A stretch of DNA of 64,000 nucleotides from Hormiphora californensis. Its lineage: Eukaryota; Ctenophora; Tentaculata; Cydippida; Pleurobrachiidae. The translations under genes were made by a program, and so were the position numbers. This document shows positions 1-9,068 of this stretch, piece by piece. A model generated the notes under the pieces. It did no database searches and had not been told where the DNA came from. It was given only the letters and a program-made list of their open reading frames with translations. The stretch covers positions 4,902,733 to 4,966,732 of the forward strand of contig CM035353.1 in assembly GCA_020137815.1 (NCBI GenBank). Direction: 5' to 3'. Numbering within the stretch: position 1 is the first letter of the stretch; each line of letters begins with the position of its first letter.

Positions 1-355
1 TCAGATAGGTTATACATTGTGTGTGACAGGCGCAGTGGGAGCTTGTCTCATGTCATTGCCTGGCTAAGCTATGTGTCAGCACGTTTATCGGGAGTTACCC
101 TGTGTCACGCTTGTCGGCACTTCGACCAACCTAAACTATAGCATTGAGCGGCCTGGGAAACACAGAGAGATCATGAATTAGTATGATTTTCTGGAACTTT
201 CATCTGAAATCTGAACTTTCATACCTTGAAGCTCATCAACAATTAAAACTTAAATTGAGTAACTGTAAATCAAAGGGGGGATGAGGGGTAACCTCGTCTC
301 TCGCTAGCTTTTGTCAACAAGCTATTCGGGAGTGGAAACTATATCCCTATTATAG
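1..355. other. Intergenic, no gene recognised
   Basis: No reading frame, RNA gene or repeat structure stands out in this stretch on either strand. Confidence 0.5.
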
Positions 356-492
356 GGAGTCCAAAGCTGTGAGATAATGTGACAACGATTTCTTTAGATT
401 CAGTTTAAAAGATCATCGGTTATAACCGCGGATGATCGTTTAAACTGAATCTAAAGAAATCGTTGTCACATTATCTCACAGCTTCGGACTCC
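356..492. mobile_element. Short hairpin element (MITE-like)
   Basis: Two nearly perfect inverted arms of about 63 bases, starting GGAGTCCAAAGCTGTGAG and ending in its complement, surround a loop of about 10 bases that is itself partly palindromic (GGTTATAACC). The left arm is repeated almost base for base on the right. No transposase is present and no target duplication is clear. A non-autonomous DNA transposon is the likeliest origin. Confidence 0.75.
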
Positions 493-537
493 TGCTATAC
501 TAGGAGCATAAAAGTCAGACATGATGTTACCCTCCTC

Positions 538-554
538 CCCCCCCCCCCCCCCCC
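538..554. repeat. Poly-C tract
   Basis: An uninterrupted run of about 17 C residues; its exact length may be a sequencing or assembly artefact. Confidence 0.9.
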
Positions 555-628
555 GGTGATTTGTGTCTACTAAAGCTGGGTCGCTAATAAAATTTTAATA
601 ACTCTACCACCTTGCTTCCACTAATACT

Positions 629-718
629 ATTTATCGTTGGTGACATAGACACCGTGCGCGACCAAGATTGAGCTCACATCTCGCACGCACTAGGTGTCAA
701 TGTCACCAATATTTATCG
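629..718. mobile_element. 74-bp hAT-like MITE with 8-bp target duplication
   Basis: The sequence ATTTATCG occurs at 629-636 and again at 711-718. Between them lies a 74-base element whose ends, TTGGTGACATAGACACC and the complement of ATTGGTGACATTGACACC, are inverted repeats. An 8-bp direct duplication around short inverted termini is the usual signature of hAT-superfamily elements. The element is far too short to code for anything. Confidence 0.75.
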
Positions 719-887
719 TACATCATGGTACCATTTACCATACCAACAACAACTTTTTATTGGCTAGGTTTTGAAACGACTCTTTATATTTGCTAGATTC
801 TGACAAGTTTTAATATAGGATCATGAAATAACTGCGAGCAAGTTGTCAGAGAGAGGGGCAATGAACTGTAATGATAATTGTCAATTG

Positions 888-889
<2 letters not shown>

Positions 890-970
<81 letters not shown>

Positions 971-971
971 T

Positions 972-1045
<74 letters not shown>
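890..1045. repeat. (GA)n microsatellite
   Basis: About 155 bases of nearly pure GA dinucleotides with a few interruptions (GACA, GATA, GGAG). Reading frames across it give only RE/ER or LS repeats and are not genes. Confidence 0.98.
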
Positions 1046-1050
<5 letters not shown>

Positions 1051-1464
1051 TCTCCACAAGCGTGTGGGACAAATTTGATGAGTTTAGATGTTTTCTATCA
1101 CACCATTTCTCAAAACATACTTTCTCTCTGGAAGAGTCTTCACCGCTCTTCTCCTCTCAACTCTCTCCCCGTAACTACGATCAGGCTCAATTAGATACAC
1201 TCTCTTATAATTCTCAGTTGCCTCCTTTCAGTTTGTTGTCACAGTTGTCTTACAATTATACCGATATCAGGACTCAGAGTTTAGATATCGTTGCACAATA
1301 AGGTTGCTTGGCGTGAAAATTATCTCATATTGTTCTCATATTATCTCATATTGTTCTCATATTATCTCATATTGTGAAGAATTGTCTAATATTGTTTCAA
1401 TCAGACAACTATTTTCGGTTGTTTAGTATTCCTCCAATAACTTTCAAATTCAAACAGTGAAGTT

Positions 1465-2103
1465 ATGGAGAGTAACTTGTCAGCATCCTTCTACTATCAC
1501 ATCCCCGCATCCCCTGTGGAACGTGGATTCCTGGGTATGTGGATGTCCACTATTTCCCTGTTTTCTCTGCTAGGAAACAGCTTCGTCCTCCACTCCTCCA
1601 TCAACCACAACTCCATCAACCTCGACCATATTTCAGTGTTTCTAATTCGGAATATTGCCCTCGTTGATTTGGTGATGGTGGGCATTATTTTGATTAACCT
1701 CAGCTCAGTTATAGCAGGAGAGTGGGTGTTAGGAAGTGGGGTGTGCGATGTAGCGAGTTTCGTCACCATCTACCTGGGTATATGTGAGATTATGTCAATC
1801 TGTGCCCTGAATATCTCCAAAATTACCCTCCTCCTAAACCCCCTTCGAGCAAGGAGACGCAGTGCTGTTACTGGGAAACGGCTCTGTATAGGCATGTGGA
1901 TAATACCCCTCTTCCAGGTGATACCAGCCTATATTTTCGGAAGAAAACAAGAATTCCGGGTCACATACTACAAGTGTGAGGGGTACTTTGATGACGATGC
2001 CAGATCCCTTCTATTTCCCAAGATATCCGGTTTTCTCTTCCTCATCCTCCCAATGTTGAACATTTTCAATGAAACTATCATAATTTTGGTGTGCAGACTT
2101 TAG
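1465..2103 (+). pseudogene. Rhodopsin-class GPCR, truncated after TM5
   Basis: The single-exon frame of 212 residues looks like the first five membrane helices of a class A G-protein-coupled receptor. TM1 (about residues 22-45) has the GN motif in LLGNSFVL. TM2 carries NIALVDL in place of the usual NLAxxDL. A cysteine (GVCD) precedes TM3. The end of TM3 reads NISKITLLLNPLR where DRY...PLR is expected, so the ionic-lock arginine is replaced. TM4 has a tryptophan in CIGMWIIPLF, and loop 2 has YKCEGYF. The frame ends with a TAG just after TM5, and that last stretch matches a repeat present again near 10752 (GTGTGC.GACT.TAGT.CTACACTCTA), so the stop was probably brought in by repeat insertion. 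TM6 and TM7 were not found. The ATG at 1465 is the only good start, with an upstream N-glycosylation site (NLS) near the N terminus. Confidence 0.65.
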
Positions 2104-2550
2104 TACTACACTCTATGTCTAAAGAGGACTCTATATCTAAATTTAGATCTCTATTATAATTTGGAGATGAACGTCGAAGTCGAAGTCGTTCGTTCAGCGG
2201 TATCTAAGCGACAGGCTGCTCCTTCATAAAATACTTCATGTGCCCAAAGCTGTAAAGCTGTTGCTCACACTTTTGGAACTTCCAGTGGAAGTTTGTTGAT
2301 ATTTTCGAATAAATTTTAACATGCCAGTCCCTATAGTTACCAATTCAGTTGCCATGACAACCGTGTTATTGACGTTGAGAGGGCGAAAAGAACCACCCGG
2401 CGAAGCCGGGTGGGTTATCAAAAGGCCTTACTAGTTTAGATAAAGAGTCCAAATAATTATAAACTCTAGGAGGACTCTTTATCTAAAAAGTCTACACAGG
2501 GCGGACTCTTTATCTAAAAAGTCTAACCATAGTGTACTCTATATCTACAT
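2088..2550. repeat. Dispersed repeat R1 (AGAGTCC/TTTAGATAAAGAG family)
   Basis: Contains repeated phrases such as GGACTCTTTATCTAAAAAGT and their complements at 2100-2160 and 2430-2545. The same phrases recur at 10752-10950 and 16310-16450. The segment begins inside the GPCR frame. Between 2160 and 2430 lies unmatched sequence with a short frame (about 2176-2280, plus) ending in a stop; I could not assign it. A hairpin (ACCACCCGGC...GCCGGGTGGGT) lies at 2390-2415. Confidence 0.7.
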
Positions 2551-2555
2551 GAGGC

Positions 2556-2741
2556 ATAAACTCTGGCCACTGGCGCGTTATTTCAGATAACTTTCTCCCA
2601 GCGCGCCGCTGGGAGAAGTTAGCTGGAGTTTATCCGCCGCTGGCGGATAAACTGGTTTAAATCACGACGACGATCCCGAGGCGGAGCCGAGGGAGAGGCG
2701 GAGGGGTTTAAACCAATAACGTGCCAGTGGTCAGAGTTTAT
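2556..2741. mobile_element. Nested hairpin element
   Basis: Outer inverted ends ATAAACTCTGGCCACTGG and CCAGTGGTCAGAGTTTAT enclose three further perfect hairpins: CTTCTCCCAGCG/CGCTGGGAGAAG, GTTTATCCGCC/GGCGGATAAAC, and GGTTTAAA/TTTAAACC. Such stacked stems are typical of foldback-type non-autonomous elements. Confidence 0.75.
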
Positions 2742-3119
2742 GGGTTATATACCCTGCTTTAGTTGTTTATTTGAAGTATTACACACCAACAAGAGAGAGA
2801 ACACTAATCAAAACACACAAAGAGAACTGAGAAATAGTTAAAAACACCTCACAATTGAGTGTACACTGTTTGGTAACAGTTACTAAGCAGTTGCTAAGGA
2901 AAGAGAGTGAAAGAAATAGCCTGATAAGGGGCATGTCACACATAACACAGAGGAAGAGATAGTGAGACAAAAGGGGAGATAAAGAGAGAGTAATTGACGG
3001 AATGTGTCCTTTCTTTCTCTCCAATGTAGTGTGTAAGTGTTGCACATAATGTTCCCTCTGTATTTTAGTAAGAACTGATCATTTACACACACTTTGAATG
3101 TTACATAGGAGTTCAAAAT
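2742..3119. other. Intergenic, no gene recognised
   Basis: Purine-rich plus strand with GAGA-type stretches. The minus-strand frames here are rich in serine and leucine from low-complexity DNA and are not credible genes. Confidence 0.5.
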
Positions 3120-3210
3120 AAATAACCTGCCAGTGGGAAATAATCTGCCGCTGGACTGGCTGTTTATTGAGAGCGCGCTAGTGGGACTTCTCGCCACTGG
3201 CGGGTTATTT
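3120..3210. mobile_element. Short hairpin element related to the one at 2556
   Basis: Ends AAATAACCTGCCAGTGG and CCACTGGCGGGTTATTT are inverted repeats. They share the CCAGTGG/GTTATT core with the nested hairpin 400 bases upstream, so both probably belong to one family. Confidence 0.7.
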
Positions 3211-3250
3211 AAGTTAGCAGGGTATATATAAATATAAATTAGATATAGAT

Positions 3251-3892
3251 AGTAGGGTCGGTTGTGGGAAGTTGGGTCTGGAATTTTAAATTTGACTTGC
3301 TGATATGATTAGGGACTCTATAAAAAGTCCAAAGTACCATCCCACAGGTCTCTACCACCCCCGGTTCACTAATTAGTCGTAATTATGTGATTTATGACGT
3401 TATCGCCAATTAGCACTAATGATACCAGTTCCTGGTCACTTAGAGCTTAGATTTTGATACCAGCTGATAGAGGATCACTAGATTAGTGCCGTGGGCATTC
3501 AAAATTTTAGGTCAATCGGAATTATGGTCGAGGAGTAATAACCATTTTTCCGTTTGGCTGGCGGTTGGCTGGCACCACGTGGGATTACGGGTTTAGGTCG
3601 TTGTGGGAGGTCGTCATTGGTCGTGTTCGATCGGGCTCGATGAGGTGATCAAAACCTAGTGGGGCCGGGCCAGACCTTGGCCCCACCCCGTTCTTGGGTT
3701 ATTAGGCTTTTTCGGTTTTGGCGGTAAAATATTTTGGCAATAACGTCATAAATCACATAATTACGACTAATTAGTGAACCGGGGGTGGTAGAGACCTGTG
3801 GGATGGTACTTTGGACTTTGTATAGAGTCCCTAATCATATCAGCAAGTCAAATTTAAAATTCCAGACCCAACTTCCCACAACCGACCCTACT
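3251..3892. mobile_element. Foldback element with 160-bp arms
   Basis: The left arm starts AGTAGGGTCGGTTGTGGGAA and is matched by its complement ending at 3892; the arms stay nearly identical for about 160 bases (3251-3415 and 3735-3892). The central 320 bases are unique, GC-richer, and hold no gene. The small frame at 3785-3970 is part of an arm and not a gene. Confidence 0.85.
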
Positions 3893-3902
3893 AAGAGTCT
3901 GC

Positions 3903-4060
3903 TTTTCGCCGCGAACTCGAGATTTCGGCCGTCAGGCCGGAAACGAGAGTTTGCTCTACCCCTATACTAATTTAGAAGTGTTAGGGCCGTTATTTGGGTT
4001 CGAGGTTAGGGTTAGGGTTAGGGTTAGGGTGGTGGTTAGGGCGGTGGTTAGGGTGATGGT
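3903..4060. repeat. Dispersed repeat R2 leading into a TTAGGG array
   Basis: Begins TTCGCCGCGAACTCGAGATT and runs into GGTTCGAGGTTAGGG followed by four further TTAGGG-like units. A copy with the same order of elements lies at 10955-11080. TTAGGG is the ancestral animal telomere unit; here it is interstitial and attached to a repeated leader. Confidence 0.75.
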
Positions 4061-4493
4061 TAGGGGAGTCACCCCTCCCTGCCGACGGACCTCCCTGCCG
4101 ACGGGTCGGCATGGAGGTCATTCGGCAGGGAGGGCGGGTACCGTCCCATTACGGTAATGCGTTACCGTTTCAGAAACGGCGTTTCTCCACTACAACCGGC
4201 TGTGTTACCATTGCTGCATCTCTGCTCTCTCGATATTGGATGTCAGGAAAGAAACGTACACTGAAATTTTGGATTCTACATTTCCATGATTTCGTGACAA
4301 GACACACACTGAAGTTTATCGTGCGTATTGAGATCTTAACTTTGTGACACGCACTGAAGTTCGAAGTTTCGCGTATAACACTCTGTCAGGGGGGAGACAC
4401 ACTGAGGTTGGTCGCGCGCGTTCAACTCTCAACCGCGTGAAACACACTGAAGGGCGCGCACAGACTGTTCATGCGTGATCATGTCCATGCGTG

Positions 4494-5741
4494 ACTAGAG
4501 CTACCAGTACGCCCACTAGACAAAACAACCAAAGAAACTCTTAGGAAAGACTACGAGACAACAATAGACTGGGATACAGGTACACTAGATGAGGAGGACA
4601 AAAATGCGTTAACGGTATACACGGATGGATCAAAAAATGAATCTAATCAAACGGGACTAGGAGCACATTCCAAAGCTACGGAGCTTACACAAGAAATCGT
4701 TATCTCAGAAAGACTACCTAATTACAGCACAGTCTTCCAAGCCGAAGTAACAGCGATTAAAAGAGTAGCAGAGGAACTTAACAACAATGGGACACGAAAC
4801 CACCACATTCACATCAGATCAGATTCAGCCGCCAGTATAAGCGCACTGAGCAAATTGACCTCAGATTCCTTAACAATTAAGGAATGTAACGCGGAACTCA
4901 ACCAACTAGCACAAAACAATACGGTGAAAATAAAATGGGTCAAAGCACATATCGGCATCCAAGGCAACGAGATAGCCGACCAACTTGCCAAAGAAGGATG
5001 CAGCAAACCAACCAGTGAAACCAGACAAATACCAATCCCACACAGCTATATTAAAAACTCTACGGCGAAAATAGCCAAAACAAAAACCATGAACCAATTT
5101 CTAGCAAATGGAGGGAAGCACGCAAGAACCCTAATAACGAATGAATCAACATGGAACTCACTAACAAAAAAGATGGCAATGTACGCCAATCAAAGGAAAA
5201 AATATAGAACCATATTACATCTCATCACAAACATAGGGCCGTTTAATTACTACCTCAAGATTGGCAAATCCAACACTGACATATGCAGCCTATGCACTAA
5301 AACAAAAGAAAATGCGAAACACCTAATATGTGAATGTGAAATCCTGGTAACGGAGAGAATGAGACTAAGCGGCATAACCACCTTCAAAGACCTAGGCAAA
5401 ACTATAATAAACCACACCGCGGTAGCCATCAAGCTAATCGAGAAAGCAAATAAACTCAAGAACCAAGAGAAAGATTAGAAGAACTCATCCCCACCCGTCG
5501 CAGTGACATAGAGCCAAAGATCCAAGACTCAGAGGGAAGAAGAATCAATATCCTGCGACTCTCGAAGGAGTTTACCCACCCGAACCCGAAGCCACCTATA
5601 ATGGAACCTGTCCTGTGGGCAGTTCCTGATGGAGGGGGAGGGGAGGGGGGCTATTCTCCTAGTGCCGGCGATATCGCTTTGCGATAGTCCCCTGTGGGCT
5701 TGCCGTTGGCAAGCCCAGGCACTCCGTAGATAGATAGATAG
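4494..5741 (+). mobile_element. 5'-truncated LINE with 13-bp TSD
   Basis: Target duplication ATGTCCATGCGTG lies at 4481-4493 and 5742-5754. The opposite arm of the host foldback (complement of about 6425-6473) reads straight through this point with one copy of the 13-mer, giving the empty site. The element keeps the RNase H end of its ORF2, a roughly 260-base 3' UTR with a GGCGATATCGC hairpin-like segment, and ends in a (TAGA)n tail instead of poly-A. A second 3' end of the same family is at 23311-23467. Confidence 0.93.
4495..5478 (+). CDS. LINE ORF2 C-terminal fragment, RNase H domain
   Basis: The open frame runs 327 codons with no start of its own, because the element is 5'-truncated. All four acidic RNase H positions are visible: the first aspartate in VYTDGSKN, the glutamate in FQAEVTAI, the second aspartate in IRSDSAAS and the last in GNEIADQLAKEG. 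The histidine in VKAHIGIQGNE fits the family too. The C-terminal part has a Cys-His cluster (ICSLCTKTKE...HLICECE) typical of I/Jockey-type LINE C termini. The domain would cleave RNA in RNA-DNA hybrids during reverse transcription. No stop codon or frameshift interrupts it, which suggests a young insertion, but without reverse transcriptase it cannot move by itself. Confidence 0.9.
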   Translation, partial: LELPVRPLDKTTKETLRKDYETTIDWDTGTLDEEDKNALTVYTDGSKNESNQTGLGAHSKATELTQEIVISERLPNYSTVFQAEVTAIKRVAEELNNNGTRNHHIHIRSDSAASISALSKLTSDSLTIKECNAELNQLAQNNTVKIKWVKAHIGIQGNEIADQLAKEGCSKPTSETRQIPIPHSYIKNSTAKIAKTKTMNQFLANGGKHARTLITNESTWNSLTKKMAMYANQRKKYRTILHLITNIGPFNYYLKIGKSNTDICSLCTKTKENAKHLICECEILVTERMRLSGITTFKDLGKTIINHTAVAIKLIEKANKLKNQEKD

Positions 5742-6514
5742 ATGTCCATGCGTGGACAAGATTTTGATCAAGTCACGCAGACTGTTCAAGCTTGATCATC
5801 TGATCAAGCTTGGACAGTAAAAACTGAAACTTATTCATATCAGCAAAAACCACTGTACCCGACTAATTTTGATACTCTGAATCACGTAAGCTAGTTTTCA
5901 AATCCGTCAGAGGTCAGGAAAGTGTTCTAATTGGGCATAATTGGGTCTAATTGACCCCACTTAAAACTTGTCACCTGGAAATAATAGACGCTTATGTGAG
6001 GGCGCTTTCCGACTAATTTTGATACGCTGAATCACATAAACAACTTTTCCACGCCCCCAGAGGTCGGGAAAGTGTATAATTGGATCTAATTGACCTTAAT
6101 TGCTCAATTAGGGCATTTCCCGACCTCTGGGGGCTTGGAAAAGTTGCTTATGTGATTCAGCGTATCAAAATTAGTCGGAAAAGTGCCCTCACATCATTTC
6201 CAGGTGATAAGTTGTAAGTGGGGTCAATTAGACCCAATTATGCCCAATTAGGACACTTTCCCGACCTCCGAAGGATTTGAAAACTAGCTTACGTGATTCA
6301 GAGTATCAAAATTAGTCGGGTACAGTGGTTTTTGCTTTGATATGAATAAGTTTCAGTTTTTACTGTCCAAGCTTGATCAGATGATCAAGCTTGAACAGTC
6401 TGCGTGACTTGATCAAAATCTTGTCCACGCATGGACATGATCACGCATGAACAGTCTGTGCGCGCCCGAAGTTTCGCGGTTTGAAGTTTCGCGGAAAAGT
6501 TCGAAGTTTCGCGA

Positions 6515-6770
6515 AACCCCATTTTCGGCTGAGAAATCATTTGTAAGGCGCTAACTTATTTACTGGTACATCTCTCGAGGTGTCCTTTGTCCATACCGAG
6601 TCAATTTCACCGTTTTTAAAATTTTTGGTGAATTGGGACAACTGTGACCGGATTAGCCAAAAATTTCAAAAACGGTGAAATTGACTCGGTATGGATAAAG
6701 GACACCTCGAGAAATGTACCGGTAAGTAAGTTAGCATCTTACAAATGATTTCTCAGCCGAAAATTGGTTT
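6515..6770. repeat. Hairpin inside the foldback element
   Basis: CATTTTCGGCTGAGAAATCA and its near complement bound a 255-base hairpin whose arms of about 110 bases include GGTGTCCTTTGTCCATACCG. The loop holds GAATTGGGACAACTGTGACC. Confidence 0.85.
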
Positions 6771-6859
6771 TCGCGAAACTTCGAACTTCGAACTTCAGTG
6801 TGTGTCGCGAGGTTGAGATTTGAACGAGCGCGCTCAACTTCAGTGTGTCTCCCCCTATG

Positions 6860-7437
6860 ATCATTGTCAGCTGACAAGGAACACGCACTCATGCTCAGTG
6901 TGTCTGCTCTCGCATTGTAAACCCGACCAGGAGAAGATAAAAACGATATATTTATCATAAATTGAAAGGCATAAGTCGGATTCATAGTACAGCTATAAGA
7001 TATCTTTATAATTCTCTATATTATATATTCGACGGTCATGTCACACTACTTCACATGTCACATTATATTGAATCATAGATTATATAGATAGCGCAACTCG
7101 ACCATAAAAACAATTCGTCAAATTCTACGGTCAGATCTATACAGAGAAAATACCTATCAATTTTCAATTCTCAATCTGGGTCGGCACCACCAGACATGTT
7201 TCTCTACAACCCCAGCTTCTCTTTTTTTACTTCTCTTTATAAAAAAGTTTCGTACCATTGTAATATCGAGAGCACAAATATAACACATACACTCAATCAG
7301 AAATGTCCCTGCGGCACAATAAAACCGCCATTCTTAAATCCCTACCCTCTAGCACTTCACTACGTTGCCGTTACGCGTCACATATCACTCGATCTGGGTA
7401 GCTGCTGGGGGTCCAAACAGTGGACACACCAGTCTGA
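6860..7437. other. Intergenic, no gene recognised
   Basis: AT-rich DNA downstream of the homeobox gene (which is on the minus strand). AATAAA at 7318-7323 is on the plus strand. No conserved frame was seen. Confidence 0.45.
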
Positions 7438-8584
7438 TCATGAAAGTGGCGGCCGGTGGACGGTAGTTGATGGCGGAGAGGAGAACTGCTGGGCCACTGT
7501 CGTCCTGGGTACACCACTGCTACTGATTAGTGGTGCTATCGGGCCAGCAGAAGTGCTGCAAGGCAGGGATTGGAGGGGAAGGCTGGTATTCGGGAATCCT
7601 GGAATTCCTCCCCCACTTGCTGAGGTGTAGAGTTGGCCTGGTGCCATTGTGGGCAGGGTGCTTCCTGGGAGGGGGAGAATGGGTTAGAGAGAGTGGGGAG
7701 GGGAGGGGAGGGGAGGGGAGGGGAGGGGAGGATGGGTTAGAGAAGGAGGGTGGGCACTGGGCAGGGAGAGAGAAAAAGGGGATAGATTAGGGAAGAAAGT
7801 GGATGGGTTAGGGAAGAGGGGACTGCAGCAGCTGAGGGATATAGCTGCTACAGAAGGCAGGTATAACTTACCAAAGTGGGACTGGGCTACAGCTGGATGG
7901 TATAGTGAGTTAGTTGCAGTTGAGGCTGACAGGGCAGGGTGTTGGAGATGGTGGTGGTGGTGATACCCTGGAATGGGTCCCATCATATTGCCAGGGGCAC
8001 CGTAACTTCCGAATAGGTCTGCGTCCATGTGGCTTGCTGAGGGGAGAGCGGTGGGTTAGAGAGTGGTGACGGGGTTAGAGAGGGTCAGTGGGGTTAGAGA
8101 GGGGTGAAGTAGTTGGTTGGATAGGGATAAGTGGTTAGAGCGGGTTGGTGGGGCGGGTAGATTGTAGAGAGAAGTGGTGGTGTTGCGATAGGGTTCAGAT
8201 CCAAAGTACAACAGCTGAAGGGTATATATGAACCAATATGTTGTTCCCTGAAATACACTTACAGGTCATATTGAGATTTTGCTGGGTTGTGTCGATTCCC
8301 TTTTGAGCCATCTCCCTCTTCCACTTGGCTCTTCTGTTTTGGAACCATATTTTCACCTGAAAACAGAACATGTGGTTAGAGAGTGGTTAAAGAGTGGTTA
8401 AAATGTGGTTAGAAACCAACTAAGGAAAGGGGCAGATTGTGAAATCATGTTCGCGGTTCAGGCTCCAGCTGAGCCTGGGATGGGATTGAAAAGTGTACAG
8501 CTAGATCTCTATACTACACACCTGTGTCTCAGTTAGTTGGAGGGAATATGCGAGTCGTGCCCTTTCCGATGCAGAGAGATATTT
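7438..8584 (-). CDS. Partial ANTP-class homeobox gene (NK5/6-like)
   Basis: Four exons can be chained with canonical GT-AG junctions and matching phase: 8584-8522, 8356-8263, 8036-7872 and 7664-7438, ending at TGA. The first gives homeodomain residues 24-44 (KYLSASERARLAYSLQLTET then Q). The second gives residue 45 on, VKIWFQNRRAKWKR, with W48, F49, N51 and R53 all in place, so an intron sits at the classic 44/45 site. ERARLAYSL recalls Nkx6 and LTETQVKIWFQNRR recalls Hmx, hence a sponge-type NK5/6/7 gene is my best guess. The C-terminal exons are rich in histidine (GYHHHHHLQH), serine and proline, as in many transcription factors. The start of the homeodomain (arm, helix 1) was not found upstream; it may lie in another exon or in the gap at 12546, or the gene may be broken. 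The 8584 boundary uses CTCAG; the frame stays open upstream, so this edge is uncertain. Confidence 0.85.
7690..7735 (+). repeat. GGGGA array in a homeobox-gene intron
   Basis: At least seven consecutive GGGGA units on the plus strand. Regular G-runs separated by single A residues are good candidates for G-quadruplex formation. It lies in the last intron and is C-rich on the transcribed gene strand. Confidence 0.9.
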
Positions 8585-8599
8585 CTGAGCGTTGAAAAA

Positions 8600-8955
8600 G
8601 TCGCCATTTGAGAAAGGAAACAAACGGAATAGGAGTAAGAAAAGAAGATTATAAACACTTTCCTCCCTCTCTAGTCCCTATTTAGGTGCCGGCAGGCACC
8701 TCCGGCCCGAAGATAAGGGGATAACTGTCACGAATATGATTATTGAGAATTTTTTTAAATATTGAATTTTAAGTACAACAACCTCTCCTGTTAAGGGCTG
8801 GGCACAATATTCCTCCCCAGCTGGGAGTCTGTTACAAATAAATATACGTATATTTTAGATTGCTGCAAACGAAACGGATCTAACTTTATAAAACTATAAA
8901 GGCCGTAACTAGAAGACGATCTTGGAGATGTTGTGCCCTAAATTTGCCAAACAAC
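8600..8955. other. Probable intron or 5' flank of the homeobox gene
   Basis: The minus strand from 8655 to 8590 is pyrimidine-rich and ends CTCAG, fitting a splice acceptor. No helix-1 exon of the homeodomain was found in this stretch. Confidence 0.4.
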
Positions 8956-8959
8956 ACCA

Positions 8960-9068
8960 TGTCAAGGTAGCGACAGAGCTGTATGGGGCACTATATTTCA
9001 AGGGTAGCGACAGAGCTTTGTGGGGCACTACATGTCAAGGGTAGCGACAGAGCTGTGTGGGGCATGTC
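8960..9068. repeat. Three tandem ~38-bp units
   Basis: The phrase GGTAGCGACAGAGCT followed by GT.TGGGGCA appears three times, near 8965, 9002 and 9039, with a spacing of 37-38 bases. Confidence 0.9.

Larger units (their letters stand above)
4390..6855. mobile_element. Large foldback element containing a LINE insertion
   Basis: Outer inverted ends match as GGGGGAGACACACTGA (4390) and TCAGTGTGTCTCCCCC (ending 6855), with the match continuing about 60 bases inward (ACACACTGAAG and similar). Inside is a second long palindrome whose arms are 4453-4493 plus 5755-6080 against 6111-6475. A third hairpin lies at 6515-6770. Without the inserted LINE the element would be about 1.2 kb. The arms contain no transposase. 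The repeated AAGTTCGAAGTTTCGCG phrase occurs near both ends. Confidence 0.85.

Noticed and set aside
843-1301. Arg-Glu repeat protein
   Set aside because: Product of reading a (GA)n microsatellite; no flanking conserved sequence.
7684-8028. 114-residue single-exon protein starting at MDADLF
   Set aside because: Its first part is the third exon of the homeobox gene; the tail (SLPSAHPPSL...) is intron read-through after the GTAAGT at 7871.
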